From NCBI RefSeq assembly GCF_002159915.1, contig NZ_NFJP01000011.1, forward strand, positions 56,250-120,249: a stretch of 64,000 nucleotides of DNA. The letters run 5' to 3'. The DNA comes from Gordonibacter sp. An230 (GTDB lineage Bacteria; Actinomycetota; Coriobacteriia; Coriobacteriales; Eggerthellaceae). Shown piece after piece: positions 51,167-60,140 of the stretch; position 1 is the first letter of the stretch; each line of letters starts with the position of its first letter. The notes beneath the pieces were generated by a model. The model saw nothing but the letters and a program-made list of their open reading frames with translations. It ran no database searches and was not told the origin of the DNA. Both the position numbers and the translations under genes were made by a program.

Positions 51167-51240
51167 GGCGACGTGGCCAAGTGGTAAGGCAGAGGCCTGC
51201 AAAGCCTTCACCCCCGGTTCGAATCCGGGCGTCGCCTCCA
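51167..51240 (+). tRNA. tRNA-Cys (anticodon GCA)
   Basis: Acceptor GGCGACG pairs with CGTCGCC; CCA encoded; anticodon arm GAGGC-CTGCAAA-GCCTT gives GCA; T-arm CCCGG-TTCGAAT-CCGGG. Confidence 0.95.
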
Positions 51241-51278
51241 ACCGCTTTCGATGGAGGCGGTTATTGAAAAGTCGATAT

Positions 51279-51354
<76 letters not shown>

Positions 51355-51364
51355 TGAAGTACGC

Positions 51365-51396
51365 AGCCCCGCCGGTTCGGCCGACGGGGCTTTTTC
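51365..51396 (+). terminator. Terminator after the tRNA cluster
   Basis: AGCCCCG pairs with CGGGGCT and is followed by TTTT; it separates the tRNA cluster from a convergent small gene. Confidence 0.85.
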
Positions 51397-51399
51397 GCG

Positions 51400-51549
51400 T
51401 CAATCGTTCTCGATCTTCTCGAATTCGTGATGACCGCAATTCGGGCAGGCGGGGAGGGACTCCATGTCGCTTGTGATGCGCACGACGTATCCGCAGTGCT
51501 CGCAGCGGTACGTCCCCTCGCCGGGTTTGTCGCCGGTGTTGTATTGCAT
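51400..51549 (-). CDS. Zinc-ribbon protein
   Basis: 49 residues. Two CxxC pairs, YRCEHCGYVV and PACPNCGHHEFEKI, form a zinc-ribbon. AAGGAG precedes the ATG at 51549; the upstream in-frame ATG at 51591 adds residues without a ribosome-binding site. Similar short proteins are common in Eggerthellaceae and Clostridia; their role is unknown (metal or nucleic-acid binding is possible). Confidence 0.75.
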   Translation of the reverse strand: MQYNTGDKPGEGTYRCEHCGYVVRITSDMESLPACPNCGHHEFEKIEND

Positions 51550-51860
51550 AGCTGCTCCTTTCGACTCGCTGACTCGCGATAACGCTATCATGCGAGCGAT
51601 GTCTGCGGGCGGCGGTTCGCTGACGCCTTTCCGTCGTCTTGGCTACGTTGCTTTCAAACGGCGTGTCGAGGGCGCAAGGCCGCCCACCTTGGATGGATCG
51701 ATGCTGAAGGGTTGAAGCCTGTGCAAACCGGTCAATTTAAGGGATAATGGAAAGACGAGGCGGAGCCGATCCTGCGGGGTCGGAGCATGGCGGCCGCATC
51801 GTTTGGGAATGCTGCGATTCCCGGTTCGGGCAACGAGGGCGAGGGGGAGGCGAGAAGGTG
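51550..51860. other. Control region between zinc-ribbon gene and sensor kinase
   Basis: About 310 bases. GATAAT at 51743-51748 may be a -10 for the kinase gene; no matching -35 is evident, and no palindrome stands out. Confidence 0.35.
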
Positions 51861-53060
51861 ATGGGGGCTTCCAATTTTAGCGAAGAGACGCTCGCGGGGA
51901 GCAACGGCTCGTATGCGGAGGCGGTTTGGGAGATCAAAAGGCGCTTCGGCTTCGACTTCGTTTCCATTGGTCTGACGGCCTTCATCGGTGCGCCGCTCAA
52001 GTGGGTGTACAGTGCGGGGGCCACTGGCGAGAGGCATCGGCGGATCGTGCTCATGCCCGGCCACGGCATCGGGGGCATCGCCGTCAAGGCCGGCAAGCCC
52101 ATGATGTTCGCGAACATCGACGAGGAGATCGATCCGCGCGAGTACTCGTCCTATCCCATCGTGTTCGCAGAGGATCTGCATGGTTTCTGCGCCTTGCCCC
52201 TCACTAGGGAGAAGCGTGTGGTGGCAGTGTTGCTCGTGGCGTTTCGTACGGTGGACGAGGCTCACGAAGGGGCGTATCGACGCCTTATCGAGCACCTCGG
52301 AGGCCGTCTTCTCGATATGGATGTCGTGTCGAGCGACTTCATGAACTTCGAGAACGTTGTCGCGGGCAAGCGCGCCGACGCCAAAGCCAATCCGATCTTC
52401 GTGCGCTCGGAGCTCTCGCGCGTCATTGCTGCGCAGGAGGATGAGCGCAAGCGCATATCGCGCGAGCTTCACGACGGCATCGCGCAGGAGCTGCTGTCCG
52501 TTTCGCTTTCCATAAGGCGCCTCTCCGCTCACGTCGACGAGGAGGGGGCGGTGCTCGTCGCCGAAACGAACGGCGCCATCGACCGCATTCTCGACGAGCT
52601 GCACAACATTTCGGTGGAGCTGCGTCCCTCGGCCTTGGATCATCTGGGATTCGAGGCGGCGCTGCGCTCTCAGGCAGCCGTGTTCGAACGCACTTACGGA
52701 GCGAAGATCGTCTTCGAGGGCAGTTTGTCCCGCACCCGTTTCGACCAGGCTCTTGAAACCCAAGCCTACCGCATCTGCCAGGAGGCCATATTGAATGCGT
52801 GCAAGTACTCGGGCGCGGACAGGGTGTACGTGTCGCTCGAGGATGCCGACGGCTGGCTGCATGCCTCCATCGTCGATCATGGATGCGGGTTCGACACGGA
52901 GAAGCCCTCCGTCAAAGGGAGCGGATGCGGTTTAGCGGGCATGAGGGAGCGCGCAAGCGTCATCGGGGCGATGCTCAGTTTGAAATCGGGCGTCGAGGGC
53001 ACGATGATCACGCTCGTCGCGCCGATGAGCATGGCGGAAGGCAAGGAGGCGACGCTATGA
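51861..53060 (+). CDS. GAF-domain sensor histidine kinase (NarX/NreB class)
   Basis: 399 residues, soluble: no membrane segment. Residues 15-165 look like a GAF domain (EAVWEIKRRFGFDFVSIGLTAFIG...GHGIGGIAVKAGKPMMFANI...GFCALPL). The HisKA_3 box is EDERKRISRELHDGIAQELLS with the phosphorylated His at 204. The ATPase domain has YRICQEAILNACKYSGAD (N box) and GSGCGLAGMRERA (G box). GGGGAGGCGAG lies upstream of the ATG. It pairs with the regulator that overlaps its stop, and being convergent with napGABDH may control it. Confidence 0.9.
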   Translation: MGASNFSEETLAGSNGSYAEAVWEIKRRFGFDFVSIGLTAFIGAPLKWVYSAGATGERHRRIVLMPGHGIGGIAVKAGKPMMFANIDEEIDPREYSSYPIVFAEDLHGFCALPLTREKRVVAVLLVAFRTVDEAHEGAYRRLIEHLGGRLLDMDVVSSDFMNFENVVAGKRADAKANPIFVRSELSRVIAAQEDERKRISRELHDGIAQELLSVSLSIRRLSAHVDEEGAVLVAETNGAIDRILDELHNISVELRPSALDHLGFEAALRSQAAVFERTYGAKIVFEGSLSRTRFDQALETQAYRICQEAILNACKYSGADRVYVSLEDADGWLHASIVDHGCGFDTEKPSVKGSGCGLAGMRERASVIGAMLSLKSGVEGTMITLVAPMSMAEGKEATL

Positions 53061-53701
53061 TACGAGTCATGCTGGCCGACGATCACGAGGTGGTCCGATC
53101 GGGACTCAGGATGCTCCTTGAGCAGGACCCCGGCATCAAGGTGGTTGCCGAGGCGGCCGACGGTGCGCAGGCCTATGCCGTGGCCGCTCGGGAGAAGCCC
53201 GACATCCTGCTCATGGACATTTCCATGCCCCCTGGTCAAAGCGGGCTTGTGGCGTGCGAGAAGATCGCGAAAGATCTGCCTTCCACCAGGGTGGTAATCC
53301 TCACGATGTTCGCCGAGCCCGAGTACCTCTTCTACACGCTGCGTGGAGGGGCGGCCGGCTACGTGCTGAAAAACTCCACGTCCGAGGAGCTTCTGGCTGC
53401 GGTGCACGCCGTGGCCGAAGGCGGCAGCTATGTCCATCCGAAGATGACGGCGCTGCTCACCAAGCAGCTTGTGGGCGAGGCTGCGGAGGAGGACCGCTCC
53501 TACCGTCAGCTATCGAACCGCGAGCTGGAGATACTCCAGCTTCTGGGCAAAGGGCACACGAACAAGGAGATATCCGAGCGGATATTCCTCTCGGTGAAGA
53601 CCGTGGAGGCCCATCGTTCGAAGATCTACCAGAAGCTCGGACTGAAGACTCGCGCCGATCTTGTGGACTACGCCCTCAGGCACAAGCTGCTGAACGTGTA
53701 G
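53057..53701 (+). CDS. NarL/FixJ-family response regulator
   Basis: 214 residues. Receiver domain: acidic pair ADDHEVVRSGL, phosphorylated Asp at 54 (LLMDISMPPGQSG), Thr/Lys in ILTMFAE and GYVLKNS. The LuxR-type helix-turn-helix is LSNRELEILQLLGKGHTNKEISERIFLSVKTVEAHRSKIYQKLGL (about 153-197). It overlaps the kinase stop (ATGA), so the pair is translationally coupled. By context it may respond to nitrate or oxygen and act on the nap genes, which is inference. Confidence 0.92.
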   Translation: MIRVMLADDHEVVRSGLRMLLEQDPGIKVVAEAADGAQAYAVAAREKPDILLMDISMPPGQSGLVACEKIAKDLPSTRVVILTMFAEPEYLFYTLRGGAAGYVLKNSTSEELLAAVHAVAEGGSYVHPKMTALLTKQLVGEAAEEDRSYRQLSNRELEILQLLGKGHTNKEISERIFLSVKTVEAHRSKIYQKLGLKTRADLVDYALRHKLLNV

Positions 53702-54027
53702 GGCGCTCCGCGCCAGCTTCGAAGCGCAGGCCCCTGCTTGCGGCATGTCGCCTCGGCGCGCTTGTGAGCCGCGTGCCGAGGCCGTCGTGGAAGCGAGGCT
53801 CGGCGCTTGTCGAAGCGCCTGGGGCGTATGGCCGCTGTGCGCGGTTGGCCGTGCCCGCATGCGGGCACGGCGGGGAGAAGGCGCCGCTTCTTCGAGAGGG
53901 GCGCGCAGGATTGGGCGGAGCGCCAAGAGGGCTTTCGAGCTTCAGGTGCGTTGAGAAAGGCGCGCGTCAAGAAAGGAGCGCGCGGTTCTGCCTGTCCGGG
54001 CTCTCGCAGATGCTCCGAAGCGGAAGG
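53702..54027. other. Convergent gap with a perfect 24-bp palindrome
   Basis: Between the convergent response regulator and napH. GCCGTGCCCGCA and its complement form a perfect 24-base palindrome at 53848-53871, probably a bidirectional terminator although no T-runs flank it. Confidence 0.5.
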
Positions 54028-54918
54028 TCATCCAGCCTCCTCTCTTCCGGGCTTCGGGGCTCGGCCCAGCGCGAACGACAGGGCGCGCGTAGGGCAGGCG
54101 TCCACGCAGGCTCCGCACGCCATGCAGTCGCCTGCGCGCACGACGACGTCCCGTCCGGCGAGCACGGGTTCGAGGATGGCGGGGTCGGCCAAGCAGGCCT
54201 TCGAGCATGCGTCGCAGTGGACGCACGCCTTGCGGTCGAGGCGCACGTTCAGCTGCCCGACGCGTCCGAGCGCCTCGTAGAAGCCGCCGAGCGGGCAGAG
54301 CGAGCGGCACCATACCCGCCGTCCCCAGAACAGCTCGGCGACCGCGATGGCCAGAAGCGTCCATGCGCCCGCGACCGATCCGATCAAAAGCCCCTTGTTC
54401 ACGGCGCTGATGGGGGAGAAGGATTCGAAAATCGGAATTCCCGCTAGAGCCGATAGCGCGAGCACGGAAAGCGCGATCCATAGCTTCGCACGGCGCGGCA
54501 CGGGAGCTTCGCGCACCTCTATGCCGAGCTTGCGCCGCAGAGCGTCCACGCCCTCGAGCAGCAGGTTCACGGGGCACACCCAGCCGCAGAAGGCGCGTCC
54601 TCGCACGAGCCCGTACACGATAAGCACCGGCAATGCGGCAAGGAGCCATTCGGGTTCGAACGTCTTCGCGGCGGCGATCGCCTCGAGCATGGCGAAAGGG
54701 TCGATCACCTCCGCACCGAGGACCGTGGAAGAGGAGAGGGTTCCGAAAAACGGCAGCTCGGCTGGCGTGGGCAGGGTGTCTTCCGGGTTTGATCCGATGC
54801 CGAGAAGCCCCCAGCTTGTCGCAACGAGCGGGGCGGCGAACAGGGCGAGTGCTCCCGCTTGCACGATGCGCCGTGCAACGGTCCAGCGCTTCGAGCGCCT
54901 CTTTGCCGCCGTGCTCAT
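54028..54918 (-). CDS. napH: Quinol dehydrogenase membrane component NapH
   Basis: 296 residues. Four membrane helices; the periplasmic/cytoplasmic motif FCGWVCPVNLLLEGVDALRRKLG and WCRSLCPLGGFYEALGR are NapH signatures, followed by two [4Fe-4S] motifs (CVHCDACSKACLAD and CMACGACVDACP). With NapG it forms a menaquinol dehydrogenase that feeds the periplasmic nitrate reductase. Its start overlaps the napD stop (ATGA). No napC is present. Confidence 0.92.
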   Translation of the reverse strand: MSTAAKRRSKRWTVARRIVQAGALALFAAPLVATSWGLLGIGSNPEDTLPTPAELPFFGTLSSSTVLGAEVIDPFAMLEAIAAAKTFEPEWLLAALPVLIVYGLVRGRAFCGWVCPVNLLLEGVDALRRKLGIEVREAPVPRRAKLWIALSVLALSALAGIPIFESFSPISAVNKGLLIGSVAGAWTLLAIAVAELFWGRRVWCRSLCPLGGFYEALGRVGQLNVRLDRKACVHCDACSKACLADPAILEPVLAGRDVVVRAGDCMACGACVDACPTRALSFALGRAPKPGREEAG

Positions 54919-55172
54919 CGCCTGTCGACCGGATGGAGCGAAGGGTCGTCCTCGAAGTTCGCGTACACGAGGTTGACGCCGGTCACGCCTGCGATGCTGA
55001 TGAATCCGCTCGCAATGAGATGCGAGTCGTCCACCGTTTCGGCCTCAACGGTGACGACGAGCTTGTGGCCGTTCGTCTCGTGCACCTCGACGCCGGAGCG
55101 GCAGGACAGCTCGCATGCCACCTCGCCGGTGCGCTCGGGCGCCGTCTCGACGACCAGGCTCGAAATGACCAT
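54915..55172 (-). CDS. napD: Nitrate reductase chaperone NapD
   Basis: 85 residues, with GAGGAGG seven bases before the ATG. It starts VISSLVVETAPERTGEVACEL and has the NapD ferredoxin-like fold order (SGVEVHETNGHKLVVTVEAETVDDSHLIASGFISIAGVTGVNLVYANFED). NapD binds the Tat signal of NapA and delays export until the molybdenum cofactor is inserted. It lies 59 bases after napB and overlaps napH. Confidence 0.85.
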   Translation of the reverse strand: MVISSLVVETAPERTGEVACELSCRSGVEVHETNGHKLVVTVEAETVDDSHLIASGFISIAGVTGVNLVYANFEDDPSLHPVDRR

Positions 55173-55231
55173 GATGACCTCCTCGTGTCTTGACCGCCCC
55201 CGGCTCTTTTCGAGCCGGGGGGCCTGTGCCT

Positions 55232-55564
55232 TTACGCCTGCGAGTGGCAGGTGATGCATTGATCGTGCGTCGGATCGAGCTCCCGCGAATCCGAGCTTTT
55301 GCCTTGGTAGTGGTCCTCGGGCAGGGCGGTCGATCCGGTCAGCATGGGGTTGGCCTGGTCGTTCGCCCCGTGGCAGCCGTAGCAGCCGTTCGCCCCGAGC
55401 TGCTCGAAGCGGCCCTCGTGGCCCGGGGGCATCAGCGGTGGTGCTCCGGGCGGCACCTCGGCGTTCACGTCTTCTTTCTGCGGCTGCTCGCTGCATCCGG
55501 CGATAGCTCCCACCCCCAGCGCCATCGTGAGCGCGAGGGCGGCGGCAACAATGCGCTTTCTCAT
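55232..55564 (-). CDS. napB: Small diheme cytochrome c, NapB-like, lipid-anchored
   Basis: 110 residues. The N-terminus is a lipoprotein signal with lipobox ending AIAGC. The mature part has two heme c motifs, CYGCH and CITCH, each preceded by histidines suitable as distal ligands (GHEGRF, PEDHYQG). It passes electrons to NapA. At this length it is shorter than E. coli NapB (149), and the acylation would tether it to the outer face of the membrane of this monoderm cell. It is nine bases after napA. Confidence 0.88.
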   Translation of the reverse strand: MRKRIVAAALALTMALGVGAIAGCSEQPQKEDVNAEVPPGAPPLMPPGHEGRFEQLGANGCYGCHGANDQANPMLTGSTALPEDHYQGKSSDSRELDPTHDQCITCHSQA

Positions 55565-55573
55565 CCTGACCCC

Positions 55574-58114
55574 CTAGATCTTCTCGATGGACACGCAGGT
55601 CTTCTTGTAATCGGGTTCTTTCGACAGCGGGCAGTAGGTGTCCTGCACTGCGAGGTTGACGAGCGCCTCCTCCGCGAAGAACGGGGCGAACACAATGCCG
55701 ACGGGCGGCTCGGTGCGCCCGGCTGTGGACACCTTGATGTCGAACTGGCCGAAGCGCGACCGCACGCGCACCATGTCGCCGTCTGCCACGCCGATCCTCT
55801 CGCAGTCCTCGGGGCTCACGTTGAGCAGCGCCTCGGGCAGCGCGCGATCGAGCTCGGGCACGCGGCGGGTCATGGTGCCGGTGTGCCAGTGTTCCAGAAG
55901 GCGCCCGGTGACGAGGTAGAACGGGTACTCCTCGTCAGGCTCCTCCGCTGGTGGCTCGTAGGGGCGGAAGACCACCGTGGGCTTCATGTCGGTGCTCTTG
56001 TAGAAGCTCACCCCGCCCGCCAAGCCGGGCGTGCCGTAGGTGGCCACGCCCACCTCGTCGAAGCCGTCTTCTTGAGCCCCGTCGGAAAAGCGCCATTTCG
56101 TTGGCATCCACGTGCCGTCGACTTCGCGAACGGGCCAGGTGAGGCCGTGTCGCGCCAGGTACTCGTCGTAAGGGGCGAGCTGCTTGGCCTCCATCTTGAG
56201 CTTGGCGCTCTCGTTTATCGCCTGCGCCCGCTCGTTCAAAGACGGGTTCGAGAAGATGCGGTACTCCTCCCACAGCGCTCTGTTCGTCTCGCGGTCGTCG
56301 CCCTTGAAGTCGGCGGCGTCCTTGTCGTAGATGAAGCCGAACAGGTGGTCGAAGGCGTCCTTGTCGCCAATCCGCTCGCCGTCGAGCACGCGCCGCGCCA
56401 CCTCCATGAACGTCCAGAGGTCCCACTTCGCCTCTCCCGGCGGGTCGACGGCCTTCTCGAACACGGCGCTGCGGCGCTCGGCGTTGCCGAACTGGCCTTC
56501 GCGCTCCACCCAGAGCGCCACGGGCAGCACGACATCGGCGTACTGGGTGGACAGGGTGGGGTAGACCTCGTTGACCACGATGAACGTGTCGAAGATGCCC
56601 TTGTTCTCCTCGCCCATGCCGAGGAAGCGGGTGAGGTTGGGCATGGACTGCGCCCAGTTGTTGTGGGCGCTCCACAGAAAGTCGATGTTTCCCTTGGACA
56701 TCTCGCGGAATATCTTCACCGTGTGCATGCCGGGCGCCTTGATGGCGTCGAGGTGGCCTTCGGGCAGATCCCAGACGGCTTCGGTGAAGCGTCGGTGCTG
56801 CTCGTTTGCCACAAGCAGGTCGGCGGGGAGGCGATGGCAGAACGTGCCCACCTCGCGGGCGGTGCCGCAGGCTGTGGGCTGGCCGGTGAGCGAGAACGGG
56901 CCGCAGCCGGGTCGTGCGATCTTGCCGGAGAGCAGGTGGATGTTGTAGATGTTGTGGTTCATCCAGGTGCCGCGGTTGTGTTGGTTCACGCCCATCGTCC
57001 ACAGCGACATGACCTTGGCGTCGGGGTCGGCGAACACTTCGGCCAACTCGCGCAGGTCCTCGACGGCCACGCCGGAGAGCTCCGAGACGTATTCGAACGT
57101 GTAAGGGGAGAGGCGCTCGGCGTACTCCTCGAAGGTGATGGCGCTCACGTTCTCGGCGGTCTTGCCGGCCTCGGTTTGCTCGTAGTCGTCCATGGTGGCG
57201 TTGCCGATGTTCTCCGCGCCCTGCTTGAACTGCAAGTGGTCGTTCACGAACGCCTCGTCGTAGAGCTTGTTCTGAACAAGGTGGTTCGCGATGCAGTTGG
57301 CGATGGCCAGATCGGTGTTAGGCTTGAAGATGAGCGTCTTGTCGGCGCTCGCGCTCGTGCGCGTGGTGATGGTTCCCAGATCGTAGTGGCGCACGCCCTC
57401 GCCCGAGAGCTTGCGCGCGGTCAGCCGCGAGTAGAGCATCGGGTGAGCTTCTGCCATGTTCGCGCCCCAGGTGACGAACACGTCGGCCTCGTCGAGGTCG
57501 GCGTAGGATCCGGCCGGCTCGTCGGTTTGGAACACGTTCATGAAGCTGACGACGGCGCTGGCCATGCATAGCCGCGCGTTCGGATCCACGTTGTTCGAAA
57601 GAAGGCCCGCCTTGATGAACTTGGCGCACGCGTAGCCCTCGGTGATGGGCTGCTGGCCCGAGAGCCAAAACGCCAGGCGGCTCTTGTCGGCCTTCCATGT
57701 CTCCTTGAGCTTGGCGGATACGAGTTCGAGCGCCTCGTCCCAGGTGGCCTCGCGCAGCCCTTCCGCCGTTCCCTTCGTGGACGCGTCGTCGCGGATGAGC
57801 GGGACGGTCAGGCGGTCCTCGCCGTAGAGGATCTTCGCCAGGTAGTAGCCCTTGACGCAGTTGAGCCCCTTGTTGGACTCGTTGTCAGGATCTCCCGTGA
57901 CGCTGACGAGCCTGTTGTCCTTCACCTCGCAGATGACCCCGCAGCCGCAGCCGCAGAACCGGCAGACGGCGGTGTACTTCCGACCTTCCGTCTGCGCGTC
58001 GCCCTGGGTCGCGCCGCTCGCGCATCCGACGAGCGACGACAAGGTGCCCGCCGCCGCAGCGCTGGCGAGCGCCACTGCCGTGGCTTTGACGAACTGTCGT
58101 CTGGTGATGTCCAT
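55574..58114 (-). CDS. napA: Periplasmic-type nitrate reductase catalytic subunit NapA
   Basis: 846 residues. Tat signal TRRQFVKATAVALA; [4Fe-4S] motif CRFCGCGCGVICEV near residue 51 with later CVKGYY; Mo-ligand Cys in ARLCMASAVVSF near 183; MGDGT-like region and C-terminal molybdopterin-binding segment FYLVTGRLLEHWHTGTMTRRVPELDRALPEA. These fit NapA of the DMSO reductase family, which reduces nitrate to nitrite outside the membrane. Selectivity for nitrate over other oxyanions is by homology and gene context (napG, B, D, H). Confidence 0.93.
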   Translation of the reverse strand: MDITRRQFVKATAVALASAAAAGTLSSLVGCASGATQGDAQTEGRKYTAVCRFCGCGCGVICEVKDNRLVSVTGDPDNESNKGLNCVKGYYLAKILYGEDRLTVPLIRDDASTKGTAEGLREATWDEALELVSAKLKETWKADKSRLAFWLSGQQPITEGYACAKFIKAGLLSNNVDPNARLCMASAVVSFMNVFQTDEPAGSYADLDEADVFVTWGANMAEAHPMLYSRLTARKLSGEGVRHYDLGTITTRTSASADKTLIFKPNTDLAIANCIANHLVQNKLYDEAFVNDHLQFKQGAENIGNATMDDYEQTEAGKTAENVSAITFEEYAERLSPYTFEYVSELSGVAVEDLRELAEVFADPDAKVMSLWTMGVNQHNRGTWMNHNIYNIHLLSGKIARPGCGPFSLTGQPTACGTAREVGTFCHRLPADLLVANEQHRRFTEAVWDLPEGHLDAIKAPGMHTVKIFREMSKGNIDFLWSAHNNWAQSMPNLTRFLGMGEENKGIFDTFIVVNEVYPTLSTQYADVVLPVALWVEREGQFGNAERRSAVFEKAVDPPGEAKWDLWTFMEVARRVLDGERIGDKDAFDHLFGFIYDKDAADFKGDDRETNRALWEEYRIFSNPSLNERAQAINESAKLKMEAKQLAPYDEYLARHGLTWPVREVDGTWMPTKWRFSDGAQEDGFDEVGVATYGTPGLAGGVSFYKSTDMKPTVVFRPYEPPAEEPDEEYPFYLVTGRLLEHWHTGTMTRRVPELDRALPEALLNVSPEDCERIGVADGDMVRVRSRFGQFDIKVSTAGRTEPPVGIVFAPFFAEEALVNLAVQDTYCPLSKEPDYKKTCVSIEKI

Positions 58115-58219
58115 GGCATCCCTCCTGTTTCTCCTGGTGCTTTCCGTCGCCGACTTTCAATCCGGCATACCGTCTGCCGCCTCGCTGGCATCGGCCTTTT
58201 GGTCGCAACCCTCCTAAGA

Positions 58220-58828
58220 TCAGCTCCCCGCTGTCCTTGCGCGCTCGGCGTCGCATACGATGCGGATGGCCGTATGCGGCTCGCCTACCACGCAGCGTTC
58301 GACGCATAAGCCACATCCCACGCACGCGTCCTGCACGATGGAGGGCGCGAACACCGAGTGGATGGCGTCTCCTTCGCGCATGCGGTAGTCGATGACGATG
58401 GCCTCGTCGATGAGGGGGCACGCTCGGTAGCACACTTCGCAGCGCATGCCTTGAAATGCGATGCACAGCTCCTCGTCGATGGCGGCGACCCCCATCCGCA
58501 CGTCGCGATGCCCCTCGACGGCGCGCAGGGCGCCGGTGGGGCAGACGCGTACGCAAGGGAAGCCCTCGCACAGACGGCACGCCTGCTCGCGGGCATCGAT
58601 GCAGGGCGTGCCGACGGCGATGCCCGCGCCTTGCGGGGCAGGGGCGGGCGAACGGTAGGGACACGCCTCGATGCATTTCCCGCATTTGATGCAGCGTGCG
58701 AGGAAGTCCTTCTCGCCGTGGGCGCCGGGAGGACGCAGCAGGTCGGGTTCGCCCCGAAGCGCGTATGCGGCGGCTTGGATGGCCACGATGGCCGCAGACG
58801 CGCCTGCGATGACGTTCGACAGCTTCAC
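58220..58828 (-). CDS. napG: Ferredoxin-type protein NapG
   Basis: 202 residues with GTG start preceded by GGGGAGG. The first 28 residues form a hydrophobic leader (LSNVIAGASAAIVAIQAAAYAL). Four cysteine clusters follow: CIKCGKCIEACP, CRLCEGFPCVRVCP, CEVCYRACP and CVGCGLCVERC, giving four [4Fe-4S] clusters. NapG carries electrons from NapH toward NapB. The leader lacks the usual twin-arginine. It is the first gene of napGABDH; a 105-base gap separates it from napA. Confidence 0.9.
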   Translation of the reverse strand: MKLSNVIAGASAAIVAIQAAAYALRGEPDLLRPPGAHGEKDFLARCIKCGKCIEACPYRSPAPAPQGAGIAVGTPCIDAREQACRLCEGFPCVRVCPTGALRAVEGHRDVRMGVAAIDEELCIAFQGMRCEVCYRACPLIDEAIVIDYRMREGDAIHSVFAPSIVQDACVGCGLCVERCVVGEPHTAIRIVCDAERARTAGS

Positions 58829-59098
58829 GGAGCCTCCCCTCTTTCCTCGCGAGAAAATCATGCGCTCGCGCGCGACGCGCGCCTATCGGGGCGCGCCCGC
58901 GTTTCTAATAGGGGAAAGTCCTGTTCGGCGTGAAGGGTTTTTATCTATTTCCAGATAAGAATGATTTTGATCAGGTTGATCGACCTTGAGCGTCACGAAG
59001 TTTCGGAGCTTCAAGGTGAGGGGGCGCCTCTCTCGAATCCGGCTCTCTCCGAATTCCCGTGCGCCTGTCGTCTGCAGCGGTCGTCTGCTGCGACCGCA
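58829..59098. other. nap operon control region
   Basis: About 270 bases upstream of napG. It contains the 18-base palindrome TTATCT-N6-AGATAA (58941-58958) and TTGATCAGGTTGAT (58967-58980), a directly repeated FNR half-site spaced like an FNR box. Both are on the napG side and are candidate operators. Confidence 0.45.
58941..58980 (-). promoter_or_regulatory. Candidate operators of napGABDH
   Basis: TTATCT-ATTTCC-AGATAA is a perfect inverted repeat; nine bases on, TTGAT-CAGG-TTGAT has FNR half-sites in tandem rather than opposed. They lie 110-150 bases before the napG start. Confidence 0.4.
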
Positions 59099-59152
59099 TT
59101 GTCGCCCGATCCGGTCGCTTTTCGCGGCAAAACCGACCGGATCGGGCGACAA
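59099..59152. repeat. TTGTCGCCC palindrome (copy 2)
   Basis: Arms 59099-59117 (TTGTCGCCCGATCCGGTCG) and 59134-59152 are perfectly complementary; after one mismatch four more T-A pairs continue toward a 6-base loop. The outer TTGTCGCCC and inner CGGTCG match copy 1 at 31950-32003. Confidence 0.8.
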
Positions 59153-59192
59153 CGCGGCTTTTCGAAGCGCATTTCGCACGCATGCGAGCATT

Positions 59193-59213
59193 CCGGCGCG
59201 CTCGGAGCGCCGG
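59193..59213 (-). terminator. Hairpin after the anchored protein gene
   Basis: CCGGCGC pairs with GCGCCGG around a 7-base loop, 50 bases past the stop of the minus-strand gene at 59262. No strong T-run. Confidence 0.45.
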
Positions 59214-59261
59214 AGGCGGCCCTCGCTTCAGGGCGCGCGGGGTGCAAAGGCGCCGAAGCTT

Positions 59262-60044
59262 CTAGGCGGTTAGGCGGATTCCCACGTAGACGGCCGAGTC
59301 GGGCAGGCCCGAGATATCGTACACTTCGGACAGGGCGATGGCCGACACGCGCCAGGTGTAGGTGGCGTCGCCGATGCCCACCGTGCCCGCCATGAACGTG
59401 TTGCCCACCTCGTCGACGCCCTGCCCGTCCTCTTGGACGGTGGCGGGGTCGAAGCCTTCGGCGGCTACGGCCGCCTGCACCGCAGCGTCGACGCTTCCGG
59501 AGGAGAAGTCGGCGTAGCGCACGTTCATGTTCAGCGTCTCGCTTCGGTCGACGGTGAGCGTCCATGAGCCTTTGAGCAGGCGTGCGGCATCGGCTGCGCT
59601 TAGCTGAGCGATGCCCTGGGCGTACATGAGGCCGGCGTCGACCGTGCTCACGTCAGAGGGCAGCTTTGCCAGTTCGAATCCGCCCGAGGGGAACTCCTCC
59701 TGCGTGGAGAGGTCGACCGTGGAATATCCGGCATCGGCGAAGGACTGCCTGATGGCGTTGTCGTCCAAGGTCGCGAGCGAGGTGAGCACGGGCAGGTCGT
59801 AGGACACGTCGCGCGCGAGGTTCTCCTCCACGCTGGCTTGTGCTCGCTCGGCGTTTCCGCTCACCGCACCGAGCACGGAGTACAGCAGCAGGCCGCCGAT
59901 GACTGCGGCGACGAGCACGAAGGCGGCCATGAGGGCCATCTGCTGCCGAGGGGCGACGAGAGGTCGCTTGAGACCGGCGTCGTCGAGGTAGCGGACGGGC
60001 CCTCCTGTATCGACATAGTCGTTTCTCTGCGGATTGAAAAGCAT
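59262..60044 (-). CDS. Membrane-anchored protein of unknown function
   Basis: 260 residues with GCAGGAGG before the ATG. A basic cytoplasmic stretch (about 37 residues, LKRPLVAPRQQ) leads to one membrane helix (MALMAAFVLVAAVIGGLLLYSVLGAV), then an exterior domain of about 195 residues without cysteines. The exterior part repeats a Ser/Asp/Ala-rich pattern and contains SWTLTVDRSETLNMNVRYADF and VGIGDATYTWRVSAI. I do not recognise the family. It looks like a single-pass extracytoplasmic protein of the kind frequent in Eggerthellaceae. Divergent from terC. Confidence 0.65.
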   Translation of the reverse strand: MLFNPQRNDYVDTGGPVRYLDDAGLKRPLVAPRQQMALMAAFVLVAAVIGGLLLYSVLGAVSGNAERAQASVEENLARDVSYDLPVLTSLATLDDNAIRQSFADAGYSTVDLSTQEEFPSGGFELAKLPSDVSTVDAGLMYAQGIAQLSAADAARLLKGSWTLTVDRSETLNMNVRYADFSSGSVDAAVQAAVAAEGFDPATVQEDGQGVDEVGNTFMAGTVGIGDATYTWRVSAIALSEVYDISGLPDSAVYVGIRLTA

Positions 60045-60140
60045 TGCGCCTCCTGCGCGTCGCATGGTTTTCGAAGCGGTTTGTGTGCATTGGGCATTAT
60101 AGCATTGCCGAGCGCGGGGCATCGTGCTAGGATACCCAAC

